Origin: Pohlia nutans | Lineage: Eukaryota > Streptophyta > Bryopsida > Bryales > Mniaceae | Direction of reading: 5' to 3' | Length of the DNA: 64,000 nucleotides | Assembly (NCBI GenBank): GCA_022496805.1 | Contig: CM040085.1 | Coordinates: 31,215,811 to 31,279,810, forward strand | Part shown: piece by piece, positions 53,666 to 64,000 of the stretch | How the letters are laid out: every line of letters starts with the position of its first letter | How positions within the stretch are numbered: position 1 is the first letter of the stretch | Made by a program: the position numbers and the translations under genes | Notes under the pieces: generated by a model | What the model was told of the DNA's origin: nothing | Database searches by the model: none | The model's input: only the letters and a program-made list of their open reading frames with translations

Positions 53666-56600
53666 AGGCAAGTGTGGCACGCTCTCCCTAGCTCATAAAA
53701 GGGATGGAATTCAAAATTGTTCTTCTCTTTGTCGGTTCCTTGCAATGAAAGTTTGCTTTCGTTTGTGTCCAGACAAAAGGAAGAAATCAACGTAGCTGTC
53801 TTCCGTGTTTTTAGGCTGATTGGGGCAGAGAAAGTCAAGTTGGCTTGACGGTGCCTTTTCCTTTGCTTTTATTTAACCCCGAACTTTCAATTTTTCTTGC
53901 TTTCAGCCCACACCACAACTGGTTGTTAACTCCGAGCCTGAGCCACACGTTCCGTGATAGGTTCGGTATCACCAGTTTGTTTGCAAAACATTTTCCAAGC
54001 ACTGGCGGGTGACGTTGGTTGTGAAGGAAACATTATGTTCTCCGACTCTTTCGCACATGTACACTCCATGTAGATTTGTGATGCAAACTCCAGTGTTAAG
54101 ATATTGCCTCAAAAAACGAGCATTTAGTGTATCAACGCCCAAGGAGAACAGAAAAAAAAACGAGCATGGGGCTTCTCTCCAGAGCCGCTCGAGAAGAACT
54201 CCTGAGAGGAGAGAAGGATTTTCTTCAACGAGCGTGCAACAACTCCTTGAACGCTGACACTCCATCATCTTCTACGAGGAAGACCTTGCACATGAGCACT
54301 TGTATGCAATGCCGCAGTACTTCACGTTCCACGGTCTAATTCTACTTGCAACGAAATGGTGCACTTGGTTTGGAATAGAGAGATGCATCAAACGAATAAT
54401 GGCGCCTCAGATTTTGTCCCTACAGCTGCTGAAATTGCGTGCATTCCAAGCTTGTACGTCTTGCCTCCCTCAATCTGAAGGTGCTGCAAGGAACCGTGTT
54501 CATGCAGATTGCTGTTTCTTTGTTTAACCCCAACTTCTCTGAAGCAAACATGAAAGTCGACCATGCAGCTTCCTGTGCACCTTAAGACAGTGAAGCTCGG
54601 GTGTGGGCAAAAGGCTTACTTTGTGATGCTAAATTGCAGCAATCATGTCTGGTGTGGCAGACACGGAAGAAATGAAAAAATATTGTTTCACCAATTTTTA
54701 AGCCCAACCTAAATTGCAGTGACGTGTACTGCTCCCTTGAAGATAGGGGGAGGCCTGGTAGTGATAATTTATCATCACCGTGTCTTGGTGTGGTGGGACT
54801 CTATGCACAATTTTCAAGGAAAAGTAGAAGATGCTCTGATGTCACTGTAACAGATTAGAAAGGTAGATGGGTTGTTTCTTCTCCTTACACTCAGCGTTCT
54901 TCTCACGCTGATTTTTCTTGACCGCTTCAGAAGATGCTCTGACGTCACTGTACCAAATTAAAATGGTAGATGGATTGTCTGGTGTGGACTGTGGAGTAGT
55001 GAGAGCCGAGATGCTTAAGGAGAGGAGATGCTTGTGAATTCCATTTCATTCCTGACTGTAGGTTGCCATGAGCGCTTCTCTGCGCCGTCCGTTTCGTTCT
55101 TCGAGACCTTTCTTCACTGCTGCTTCTTCTGCATCTCAGCTTTCTTCTCATCCTGCTGTTTCTTGACCGCAGCAGAAGCAGAGCAGTTGTGGAATCGTCC
55201 ATCTTCCACACAACGTTTGTGTAAGATACCCTCCTGTTTGTCTGGCCAGCGTTGTTGAGTCTGGTTAATGTACTGTGGCGTTTTGGAGTCTCACAGCCGG
55301 GCGTGGAAGCGCATGAATGCGCTGGTTCTAATTTTCTAATGTACACATGTGCACCGGGCTTCCTCTCTTCCGTAGCTCTTCCGTAACTCTTCAGCTGTGT
55401 TTAGTTGCTTCGGTGTTTTGTGTTAGGACAAAGTCAGTGGAGGAATCAAGGAGTTGTCTCTAATTTCTTGTTACGGTATGGTTAGGCTGGACGTATTTGT
55501 GCAGCGTTGAATAGTTTAGTAGAGTGTTAGTGGATTTAGAGTTGACCTTGGAACTCTCTACGCTGGTCTCCGGGAGAATGCAGAGACTGTGAAGTCGGAG
55601 GTGTTAGAAGAGTTGATTAGCCCCTCATGACCTCAGATTACTTCCAGATAGTTGGGTCTATCTAATTCTGGTTTGCCAATACTTAACCCCTTCTCACATG
55701 CCAGCTCCTCGCTCCACTTCCTGCGAACTTTTTCGATTCTCTCTGGCAGGTCAAACTAAACGAGTAAGTGTAATATTAGTCCAATGTGATCAGTGACGCG
55801 CCTGATCTCCTTCCCAAAGGTTGTCGCAGTTCTCGTTCCGTCCTTCAGCTTTGTTGTCTCTACGAGGGTAGCTTAAGCTCCAGTTTTCGGAAGAGAAGTC
55901 GCTGCAAAATTTGGTTGGTTTGCAGATTCTGCATTGTAGTGCACAGACGACGAAGACGTATATTGTTGATGTATGGAGTAAGGGTTGGGAAGTGTACATG
56001 TTGCCCGCTGGTGCTGTGGATATCTTGAAGGACTCTGCTGCTGGCTGTCCGCTCGAGGTACAAAGGTATTTGTTTCCTTCACTTTGGACTAGATTTTTGG
56101 CGGCAAGCTAGATGTAAGCGGTGTTCTCCTGATAAGCGGTTTTTGCACCTCCTAGTTAGATCTCATTGTGGGGTTTAGGAGACCATGTGTTCTGTAATTC
56201 AAGTGTGAGCATTTCCCCTACAAATAGGGCGGACAATGAGAGTGGCATGGAAACTAGATACTATTAATAAAGATAGCCCATTATTTAAGTATTGAGATGT
56301 ATTTGTTTGACAAAAGAAATGTCAATTTGTCAAAAGCGATGAACTCTTAATATAAAGTGGAGGGAGTAGTCGTTTCTAGTGTGGCTCAAGGGGTAATGAT
56401 GGTGTGAGACTGGAATCTTGGGACATTGGAACTCCAAATCCCCCATTTATCAAGTTGTTATCAATTTTAGCCTGTCACAGAGTGTATCTAGACGAATACA
56501 ATTAGCATGGAAGGCTATAGTTGACGTGGAATTGTGCGGAAGGGTGCAGCTTATATAAAACTTGTTGGTCTAGCTTGGATATCTTTATGCCAAGGTTGGA

Positions 56601-56970
56601 GGCTTGGAGCGCGTGGAATTTTCACCAAGTTGGGTAGTTTGTGTTGCAGACTTCCTATCTTAGGAGTGCTTTGGAGGTTGTCTTGGAGTGTGGGAATGCA
56701 AGCGTTTTGGCTTGCGGGTGCTATTGTGGAGATTTTGAAGGAATTTGTCTCGTTTCTTATTTTATTTGGAGAGTGTTGAATTGTTAGGAATACAGGTATT
56801 TGATTCCATATCCTAGAGACCTTTGCTGGTGAGTTCGGAGGTTTCTCATTAGTGTATTGTGAGCATGAAATTGCACAAACTTAATTATTTGTCCGAAGTG
56901 TTTTGAGTCTTGGTTATATTAGATTTGTAAGTAGTGAATCAACACCTTGTGTCTTACTTGAATGTATACT
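53666..56970. other. GC-richer region with broken coding-like segments
   Basis: Open frames of 60-130 codons occur on both strands at 53,970-54,530, 54,945-55,350 and 55,780-56,110. On the minus strand near 55,120-55,210 one phase reads VKKQQDEKKAEMQKKQQ, which looks coding. A GATGCTCTGA...GTCACTGTA block is repeated at 54,833 and 54,933. I recognise no family; these may be decayed genes. Confidence 0.3.
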
Positions 56971-56974
56971 ATAA

Positions 56975-57295
56975 CCCCTAAACTTCTCAGCGTTTAGAAA
57001 TTGGATCACGACAAATTCTATGCCTTGCAACTTTCTCATACAATTTCGGATGACTTTCATCCAAGTCACTTTTGTTAGAGCGTTAAATTCTCTACTAATT
57101 ACAATAGTTCTCTTGTAATGAGGAGTTGTTGATAATAATGGAGAGGCCTCAAAGTGCAAGTATATCAAATTTGTTGAATAGATTTTATGTTTGTAATGGT
57201 CCTCTTATATAGACCTCGTGTACATTTGAGCCGTACTAATATCTATCTTTGAGGCTAGCATCTACTTGTGTTCAAAAGATTGGTACGTTTAGGAG
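56975..57295. mobile_element. MITE, about 321 bp, CCCCTAAAC ends
   Basis: Left end CCCCTAAACTTCTCAGCG after ATAA; right end in complement CTCCTAAACGTACC, followed by TTAA (57,296). GGATGACTTTCATCCAAGTC inside is the exact complement of a segment near 21,810. Related solo ends (TTAACCCCTAAACG) lie at 12,474, 21,736 and 23,109. Confidence 0.55.
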
Positions 57296-57299
57296 TTAA

Positions 57300-58046
57300 T
57301 GTTCAGGGCCCGATGTAAATAAATTTTGGTTCCAATCCTATTGATTATTAGATGGAGTATAGAGTTGCTCTATTGGTTGAGAATGAGTGGTTGCAAATAT
57401 CTCGAGCAAATTGTTATCTTCATTAATTTAAAAAAATGACCAAACTCTTGTTGACCAAAAATTGAATGTTCAACTTAGGTTTGGAAATTATACATATGTT
57501 GGATTCGTGTTTCTTAGTATATCTATTAATATCGATAATAGCAAATGGTATAGGTGCATGAAAAGATCAACATTGTTTGTATTGGTATCAACAAATGACT
57601 TTTTATGTCGGTGGATTGTGACATTGTGTACGTGTAGTGTATTGCCACTAACTATTGCCGTGAAATGTGTGTCTAGTGCATCCTTCATTAGAAAGTTCAA
57701 TGATGTTAATATAGTCATTGACAGTTCCATCTTATGTAGTGGGAATCTTGATGTTACAAATTGATATTCACGATTTTTGAATATTTGATCATCTTTTCAA
57801 ATTAGTCTATCGGTAGTGATTTTACAAGTGATCAACATTAGCTTGATATACTTTCCAAGCACCTACTAGCAAAAATGAGAAGGAATTTGTAGATCCTATT
57901 GTATTTTCATACTGTACATAAAGGTTTGCATGCCGCTTTTGTTGAATATGAGGGAATACAAAGAGAGGATAATACCCTAGTTTGATATTGGTCCAATTTC
58001 AAGTTGAGTGTCTAAGATAATGTAATTGGCAGTTTTACAGGTTGAC
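57300..58046. other. 5' flank of the NLR gene
   Basis: AT-rich. TTTTACAG at 58,033-58,040, seven bases before the NLR ATG, may be the acceptor of a 5' UTR intron. Confidence 0.4.
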
Positions 58047-61000
58047 ATGGCGGATCCACTTGTAACTCCCGCAATAGTAGGATATGGGGTGACTGAATTG
58101 TTCACGGTGGTACTTGATGCTGCTGGTCGTGCCATCCAATGTAAGGAGGAATGCAAAAAGTTCCAGGCGAGTTTGAAGGATATTGAACCACTATTTCAGC
58201 AAGCGCAGGAACATTCAGAGAATGGGAACCCTACGTGTACTGCATGGTTGAATGCATTCGAGTCCCTTTTGAAAGAGGCAAATGCAGTGATAAAGCAATG
58301 TCTTCAAGAAACAAAAAGAGAGAAGTTGAAGAGGGCGTTGCAATGTTGGCGTTGGATGGAGTTGCCAAATCATGTGAAGGATCTTCATTAGCGAGTGAAA
58401 GATAAAATTAAATCTACAAATCTTGTCACGCTTGGGATTGTTCTATCTATGGAACGCCCCGCAGCAAGTAAGCCGTTAGATTTTGAACCGCAACAAATAC
58501 AGTTACATGTCGTCGGGCATCAAGAACATTTCAACAAACTCAAAGCATCTATACTTGAGAGTCGTGAAATATCCGTGCACAGCTGCTTTGGTTTGTACGG
58601 AAGAGGAGGAGCGGGGAAAACTGTGCTTGCAAAGAGGTTGCACAATGATGAAGACATCAAAGCAGCATATGGAGAGCATTCTATTGTGTGGATAACTGTT
58701 GGATGTGATGCAAAAGTATCTGAGGTCTATGAGAGGATGGCATCTCTTCTGAATGACAATGTGTACAAGGAAAAGTATGCCACTCAATGCTTAGAAGATC
58801 AACATACTCACTTGTGGAACGTATTTGCGAAGAAGGAGGTTTTGTTGATTTTGGATGATGTGTGGAAGAAACCATATGGTCAACATGATATGATGTATTG
58901 GTTGGATATTGCGACTGCTCCTAAATCCGGAACATTGATAACTACGAGAGATTCTTCAATTTTGACTAAAGTTCATGCAAAAGTGGAAGGTGTTCTTGGG
59001 CTCCCTGAAGATGGGAGTTGGGAATTGTTTTGCAGCTATGCTTTTCACGATGGAAGTCGTCCATCAATTATTCCGGAGCAATTAGCGAGAGATGTTTGTA
59101 AGCAATGTGGAGGTCTTCCGTTGGCTTTGACAGTGATTGGTAGTGCAATGCTAGAGAAGGCGGATGCGCGAGGATGGACAAGTGCTTTGGAATATTTGAA
59201 GCAGTCAAAATCCATTCTTGATTCGGGTGTGGATAGTGAATTGTTTGGACGTCTACAACTGAGTTACAATGAACTGAAGGACGACCAGACAAAGATATGC
59301 TTCTTGTATTTTGTAGCATTTCCAGAGGACTATGAAATTCCGACTGATGAATTAATCAAAATCTGGACTGTAGAAGGATTGTTTGGAACATATGATGTTA
59401 TGGATGCCAAAGATAAGGCAATGGATCATTTGGATATTCTTGTAAAGAGGTCGTTGGTAGGATGGATTGATGATGCTCATCATTATGTCCAAGTACATGA
59501 CATTCTTCGAGATGTAGCAATATACATTATAGAGAAAGCCAAACCAGGGGAATGTGCCTATGAATGCTACTTTCAATCTGGAAAAGAATTCAAATCATTT
59601 CCATCAGTAGAGTCACTTCAATATGTGAGGAGGATGTCATTCATGCAAAGTACCATCTATGAATGGCCAAAAGAGCTTCATCTTCCACATCTTCGAGTGT
59701 GTTTACTTTCTCAAGCACTTATTGGCCAAGAGCCATTGGAAATCCCATTGCACTTATTCTCTTCCATGGACGGTTTGCAATATTTAAACCTATCAGAGTG
59801 TTCGAGCCTACAAATCCTTCCAAAGAGCATCGGGGAGTTGAAGTGTCTTACCCATTTAAATCTGTCAAGGTGTAAATCCTTGAAGGGGCTTCCTGTGAGC
59901 ATGGACGAGTTGAAGTGTCTTACCAAATTGGATCTGTCAGGGTGTGAATACTTGAAGGAGCTTCCTGTGAGCATCGGCGAGTTGAAGTGTCTTACCAAAT
60001 TGGATCTGTCAAGGTGTGGATCCTTGAAGGAGCTTCCTGTGAGTATGGGCGAGTTGAAGTGTCTTACCCTTTTGGACCTAAGGAGGTGTGAATCCTTGAA
60101 GGAGCTTCCTGTGAGCATCGGCGAGTTGAAGTGTCTTACCCATTTGTACCTGTCAATATGTAAATCCTTGAAGGAGCTTCCTGTGAGCATTGGCGAGTTG
60201 AAGTGTCTTACTGTTTTGGACCTAGAAGGGTGTGAATCCTTGAATCTTCCTGTGAGCATCGGCGAGTTGAAGTGTCTTACCCATTTGTACCTGTTACGGT
60301 GTAGATCCTTGAAGGAGCTTCCTGTGAGCATCGGCGAGTTGAAGTGTCTTACCCATTTGTACCTGTCACGGTGTGAATCCTTGAAGGAGCTTCCTGTGAG
60401 CATCGGCGAGTTGAAGTGTCTTACCCATTTGTACCTAGCATGGTGTGAATCCTTGGAGGAGCTTCCTGTGAGCATCGGCGAGTTGAAGTGTCTTACCCAT
60501 TTGATCCTAAAAGGGTGTAAAGCCTTGAAGGAGCTTCCTGTGAGCATGGGCGAGTTGAATTGTCTTACCAAATTGGATCTGTCAGGGTGTGGATCCTTGA
60601 AGGAGCTTCCTGTGAGCATCGGCGAGTTGAAGTGTCTTACCGATTTGGATTTGATAGGGTATGAATCCTTGAAGGAGCTTCCTATGAGCATCGGCGAGTT
60701 GAAGTGTCTTACCCATTAGGATTTGATAGGGTGTGAATCCTTGAAGGAGCTTCATGTAAGCATCGGCGAGTTGAAGTGTCTTACCCATTTGGATTTGACA
60801 GGGTGTGAATCCTTGGAGGAGCTTCTTGTGAGCATCGGCGAGTTGAAGTGTCTTACCAAATTGGACCTATCAAGGTGTAAATCCTTGAAGGAGCTTCCTA
60901 TGAGCATCGACGAGTTGAAGTGTCTTACCAAATTGGTCCTAGAAATGTGTCAATCCTTGAAGGAGCTTCCTATGAGCATTGGCGAGTTGAAGTGCCTTAC

Positions 61001-61690
61001 CTATCTGAACCTATACGGGTGTGAATCCTTGGAGGAGCTTCCTGTGAACATCGGGGAGTTGAAGTGTCTTACCTATTTGAACCTATACGGGTGTGAATCC
61101 TTGGAGGAGCTTCCTGTGAACATCGGCGAGTTGAAGGGTCTTACCTATTTGAACCTATACGGGTGTGAATCCTTGGAGGAGCTTCCTGTGAACATCGGCG
61201 AGTTGAAGGGTCTTACCAAATTGGTCCTATCAAGGTGTAAATCTTTGAAGGAGCTTCCTGTGAGCATCAGCAAGTTGAAGTGTCTTACCGAATTGAATCT
61301 GTCAGGGTGTGAATCCTTGAAGGAGCTTCCTGTGAGCATGGGCGAGTTGAAGTGTCTTATCCAGAAAGATGTGAATCCTTGAAGGAGCCTCCTATGAGCA
61401 TTAGCGAGCTAAATTGTTTTATTTTGACTTAGAAGGATGTAAATCTTTGAAGGACCTTATGTGAGCATTGGCAAGTTAAATTGTCTTATTTATTTGGTCC
61501 TAGAGGGATGAAAGTCCTTGAAGGAGCTTCTTTCGATCATCGACGAGGTGAAATGTCTTAGCTGTTTGGATATATCAGGGCGTGAATCCTTGAATGAACC
61601 TACAAGGGTGTCAATCTTTGAATGAACTTCCTGAAAGCATCGGCGAGCTTGACAATCTTAAAATTTTGCAAGGATATATAGACTATGGTT
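58047..61690 (+). pseudogene. RPW8-NB-ARC-LRR resistance-type gene with two in-frame stops
   Basis: Intracellular immune receptor family. One continuous frame runs from ATG 58,047 (MADPLVTPAIVGYGVTELFT) to 61,382 with only two stops: TAG 58,389 and TAG 60,717. The second changes the TTG of a repeated HLDL-type unit, so it is a point mutation. Domains: RPW8-like helical domain (about residues 1-115); NB-ARC with P-loop GLYGRGGAGKTVLAKRL (58,590), kinase-2 LLILDDVW (58,840), RNBS-B GTLITTRDS, GLPL as CGGLPLALTVIG (59,104), RNBS-D CFLYFVAFPEDY, and VHD in place of MHD (59,491); then 22 LRRs of about 24 residues (SLKELPVSIGELKCLTHLDL type) from 59,776 to 61,370, plus decayed units to about 61,690. 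One unit lacks two residues. No intron is visible. Opposite-strand frames over the LRRs are shadows. Confidence 0.92.
59820..61370 (+). repeat. 72-bp tandem repeat encoding the LRRs
   Basis: Units of 72 bp centred on CATCGGCGAGTTGAAGTGTC occur 22 times with very few changes, so the array is a recombination-prone tandem repeat at DNA level as well as a protein repeat. Confidence 0.92.
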
Positions 61691-62363
61691 TGGAAGAGTG
61701 AATGAATCTGCACAATCAATTTACAACTACTAACTATAACATTCGAACAATACCATCATATTTTTCTTTGGATAGTTTGTTTCATGATCTTCACAGTAGG
61801 AGGTGAGAGGTGATCAATCTTTTTAGTATTCTATGTTACTCAGTTCATCGCATGTGAAGGCTCAATGCTATGTGCCAACCAAATATATTTAGAACTTTTT
61901 GAAATCTTAAATTTGTATAGCCCTTTGCACATAGATGTTTTGGAATTGGTTGGTTTGATAATCTTCAGTATTATAATCGATGTGATCATAGGATCCACAT
62001 GTGTGGAAAAAGAGGCTATGGCTATGATAAATGCCAAAATTCATAGAGTACACTATAGTTGACTGAAAGGCTTCTACAAGTAAATATCTCCTATGAAATT
62101 AGCTGTGGAGCTCGATGTGATTATTTTCATACCCGAAAAGAACAGATCTTGTGAGTGGGGAGTAATAAACCAAAATAGCAAGTACTTGTGTGAAGTTGGG
62201 CTATAGGTTGATCCATGTCATGATTGCCGCTCTTGAATTTCTATTGGAAAGTGACATTGATAGACGTTGACAGGAATCATTCACATTATTGCTTTGGTTA
62301 CCTACTCACGAGATTCCCCTCGTGACTTATATAAATATAGAAATTTGAAGGATGGATCCACTA
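61691..62363. other. Non-coding
   Basis: No gene seen past the decayed LRR units. Confidence 0.45.
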
Positions 62364-62751
62364 ACAGATATTTAACTAATTATGGACAAAAGGACGAATT
62401 CTGGACAAAATGACAAATTCTAAACAATTTGCCAATAATTGTAGAAAATGCTCAAATCTGGACAATTGAAACTTTTATCGGTGGATAGCCGGATTGATAT
62501 CGGCTGTCGGCCGACACTTTTGAGAAAATAAAAATAAAAATAAAATAAAATAAAATTTTTGTGCCAAAAATCAATTCTGTGACCTAACTATAGGCTAATA
62601 TTCATTGTTTTGACCTTTTTTGAAGCAAAAAAGTCTGTATGTGGACATCTTTCAATTCAAAAATTTGTTATTTAATTTTGTCGGCGCCTCGGTGGATGCA
62701 TTCAATATTATTTCTGGACTTTTAAAAGTCCATAATTAGTTAAATATCAGT
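62364..62751. mobile_element. Inverted-repeat element, 388 bp
   Basis: GATATTTAACTAATTATGGA begins at 62,366 and its exact complement ends at 62,749, with one extra mismatch outside. The centre has ATCGGCTGTCGGCCGA and an AAAATA microsatellite. No coding capacity; target duplication not clear. Confidence 0.7.
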
Positions 62752-64000
62752 TCATTGCAGGTAGTCACATACCCGTGGCAACATGCAAGTGCGCCACTTT
62801 GCCATGGTAAATTTAAGGTCTCACTTTTTGAACTAAAAGTGAAATTTGACATAAGCCAACTGTGTTGTTATTCAAAAAATCACCATCTTATTTTGAAGAT
62901 CTTGACCTAACAAATGTTTATCAACTAGCACAAAAACCAAAAGAAATTTGGATGGATGAAAAACTATATAAGATGTAGTCAAGATACATGGACGCATGCG
63001 GGTTAAGGTAGTTAAATATCTTATAATACGTGCATCGTTAGAGGCCTACATGATCCGTGCGTGTCTGGTAAAATTTGCATTGGACTTATACTTTTCAATC
63101 ACATTTTAACCGAATCCTCCTAGTCATTCCCCTAGTGTCTCTTGTTTTAGAATTGCTTCACCTTATCACCGATGGCGCCTCTTTTGCACTTTGAGAATAT
63201 CATTCATTGAATGCAGTTCATTGTCGTTGTCTTTGTAGTAAGTCTCTTGGACGTTTGTATGGTATGGTCCACTAGAATTCTTGTCCCTATGTAGTCTTTT
63301 GAGGATTTTGAGAATTTGAAAAATCTGATTTAGAGAGAGAAAAATATTTTTGTGAAATCTAAAGTGGTAGGATGGATTGTATCGATAAAAGAGAAAAGAA
63401 ATTTGATAGAAATTTGAGGATTCGGCATTATATTTTAATGGAAGATGAATCAAAAGGTAATCTAGTGCATTGTTATAGTGCATAATATGCACTCCAAATT
63501 CTAAAAGAAAAGGAGAATAGACGGTTGTGGATGGAATTTTGAGCTATGAAGTTTTTCTAGTATCCACTCAAATATGTGAATAAAAACATCTTCTAATTTT
63601 TTCAATTTTTTTTTAATTGATTAAAGTTTCAAATTTTAAAATGTGTTATTTTTAAGAGGGATCAATTGGTTCCCTATTATAAAAAACTTTTTGATGGATT
63701 TATTTTTCTGCTGTATTTGAGAATGAAATCTTTCAAGTTGGCTAATTTTTAGTTTTTTTAATATAGAATCAAACGTGAGCTATATTTGCATTCAAAGTTT
63801 GATCACAACTTGGTGAATTTGTTATTAAAATGGGAGTTTTGATACTGAAAATCTTCAACATAAAATAATTTTAACATTCTTAAATTTGATTTTTTGGATG
63901 GCATGTACATAAATCTAGAACTTAGTTCACTCATTTTTCATTGAATCATTGCTACATAATTTTCAAATTGGCTTGAAAGGTAGATTTTCAAACAAAATGC
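62752..64000. other. AT-rich intergenic DNA
   Basis: 62,880-62,995 is a diverged same-orientation relative of 240-400. The 108-codon minus frame at 63,166-63,492 has no recognisable domain. Confidence 0.45.

Noticed and set aside
59711..60691. 326-codon minus-strand frame with repeated HFNSPMLTGSSFKD units
   Set aside because: Antisense shadow of the 72-bp LRR repeat; a 72-bp period keeps every frame open if one unit is open.
63166..63492. 108-codon minus-strand frame near the window end
   Set aside because: AT-rich, His/Tyr/Asn-biased, no motif and no neighbouring gene structure.

Overview
The window is nuclear DNA from a land plant: AT-rich, gene-poor and dense in transposons. The plant assignment rests on an RPW8/NB-ARC/LRR resistance-type gene, CACTA transposons with plant TNPD-type transposases (DUF4218/DUF4216 modules), and plant-type fibrillarin and RPL26 proteins. 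A non-flowering plant, perhaps a bryophyte, would fit the LRR style and the piggyBac-like sequence, but I cannot prove the lineage.

Layout. 1-6.2 kb: AT-rich DNA with small repeats (a 169-bp palindromic MITE, three tandem copies of a dispersed repeat, a 9-bp microsatellite, a degenerate ~22-bp minisatellite, and a recurring GTCAAAT-type motif). 6,232-10,664: a 4.4-kb block bounded by 26-bp inverted repeats. It holds hairpin-forming minisatellites, a hAT-type MITE with an 8-bp target duplication, and an intact minus-strand RPL26 that is a processed retrocopy: poly(A) tract, 17-bp target duplication. 12,687-15,047: a 2.36-kb element with ~47-bp inverted repeats and a tRNA-like SINE inside. 15.7-19.8 kb: two TTAA-flanked non-autonomous elements and a probable LINE fragment. 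20,111-21,019: an intronless, divergent fibrillarin.

21,905-45,715: one complete ~23.8-kb CACTA transposon (30-bp perfect TIRs, TTT target duplication). It has a broken minus-strand TNPD-like transposase and a plus-strand TNPA-like gene placed head to head. A complete 6.4-kb LTR retrotransposon (two 400-bp LTRs, GCAGG target duplication) sits inside the DUF4216 part of the transposase. That retrotransposon has gag, zinc knuckles and a protease, but no reverse transcriptase or integrase; a second, unrelated reading frame occupies the pol position. 45.7-47.9 kb: a long disordered ORF leading, after an apparent frameshift, into the N-terminal piece of a piggyBac-like transposase. This is cut off at 47,935 by the end of a second CACTA element, whose own transposase lies in fragments at 49.4-51.4 kb. 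52.4-53.7 kb: two adjacent TTAA-flanked elements sharing one TTAA.

58,047-61,690: an RPW8-NB-ARC-LRR gene with two in-frame stops and 22 nearly identical 24-residue LRRs. The rest is AT-rich DNA with a further inverted-repeat element.

The most coherent story is of successive insertions: retrotransposon into CACTA 1; CACTA 2 into or against a piggyBac-like gene; several TTAA-flanked elements that such a transposase could once have moved; and LINE-type retroposition that produced RPL26 and possibly the fibrillarin copy. No host gene here is clearly an ordinary, intron-bearing functional gene.
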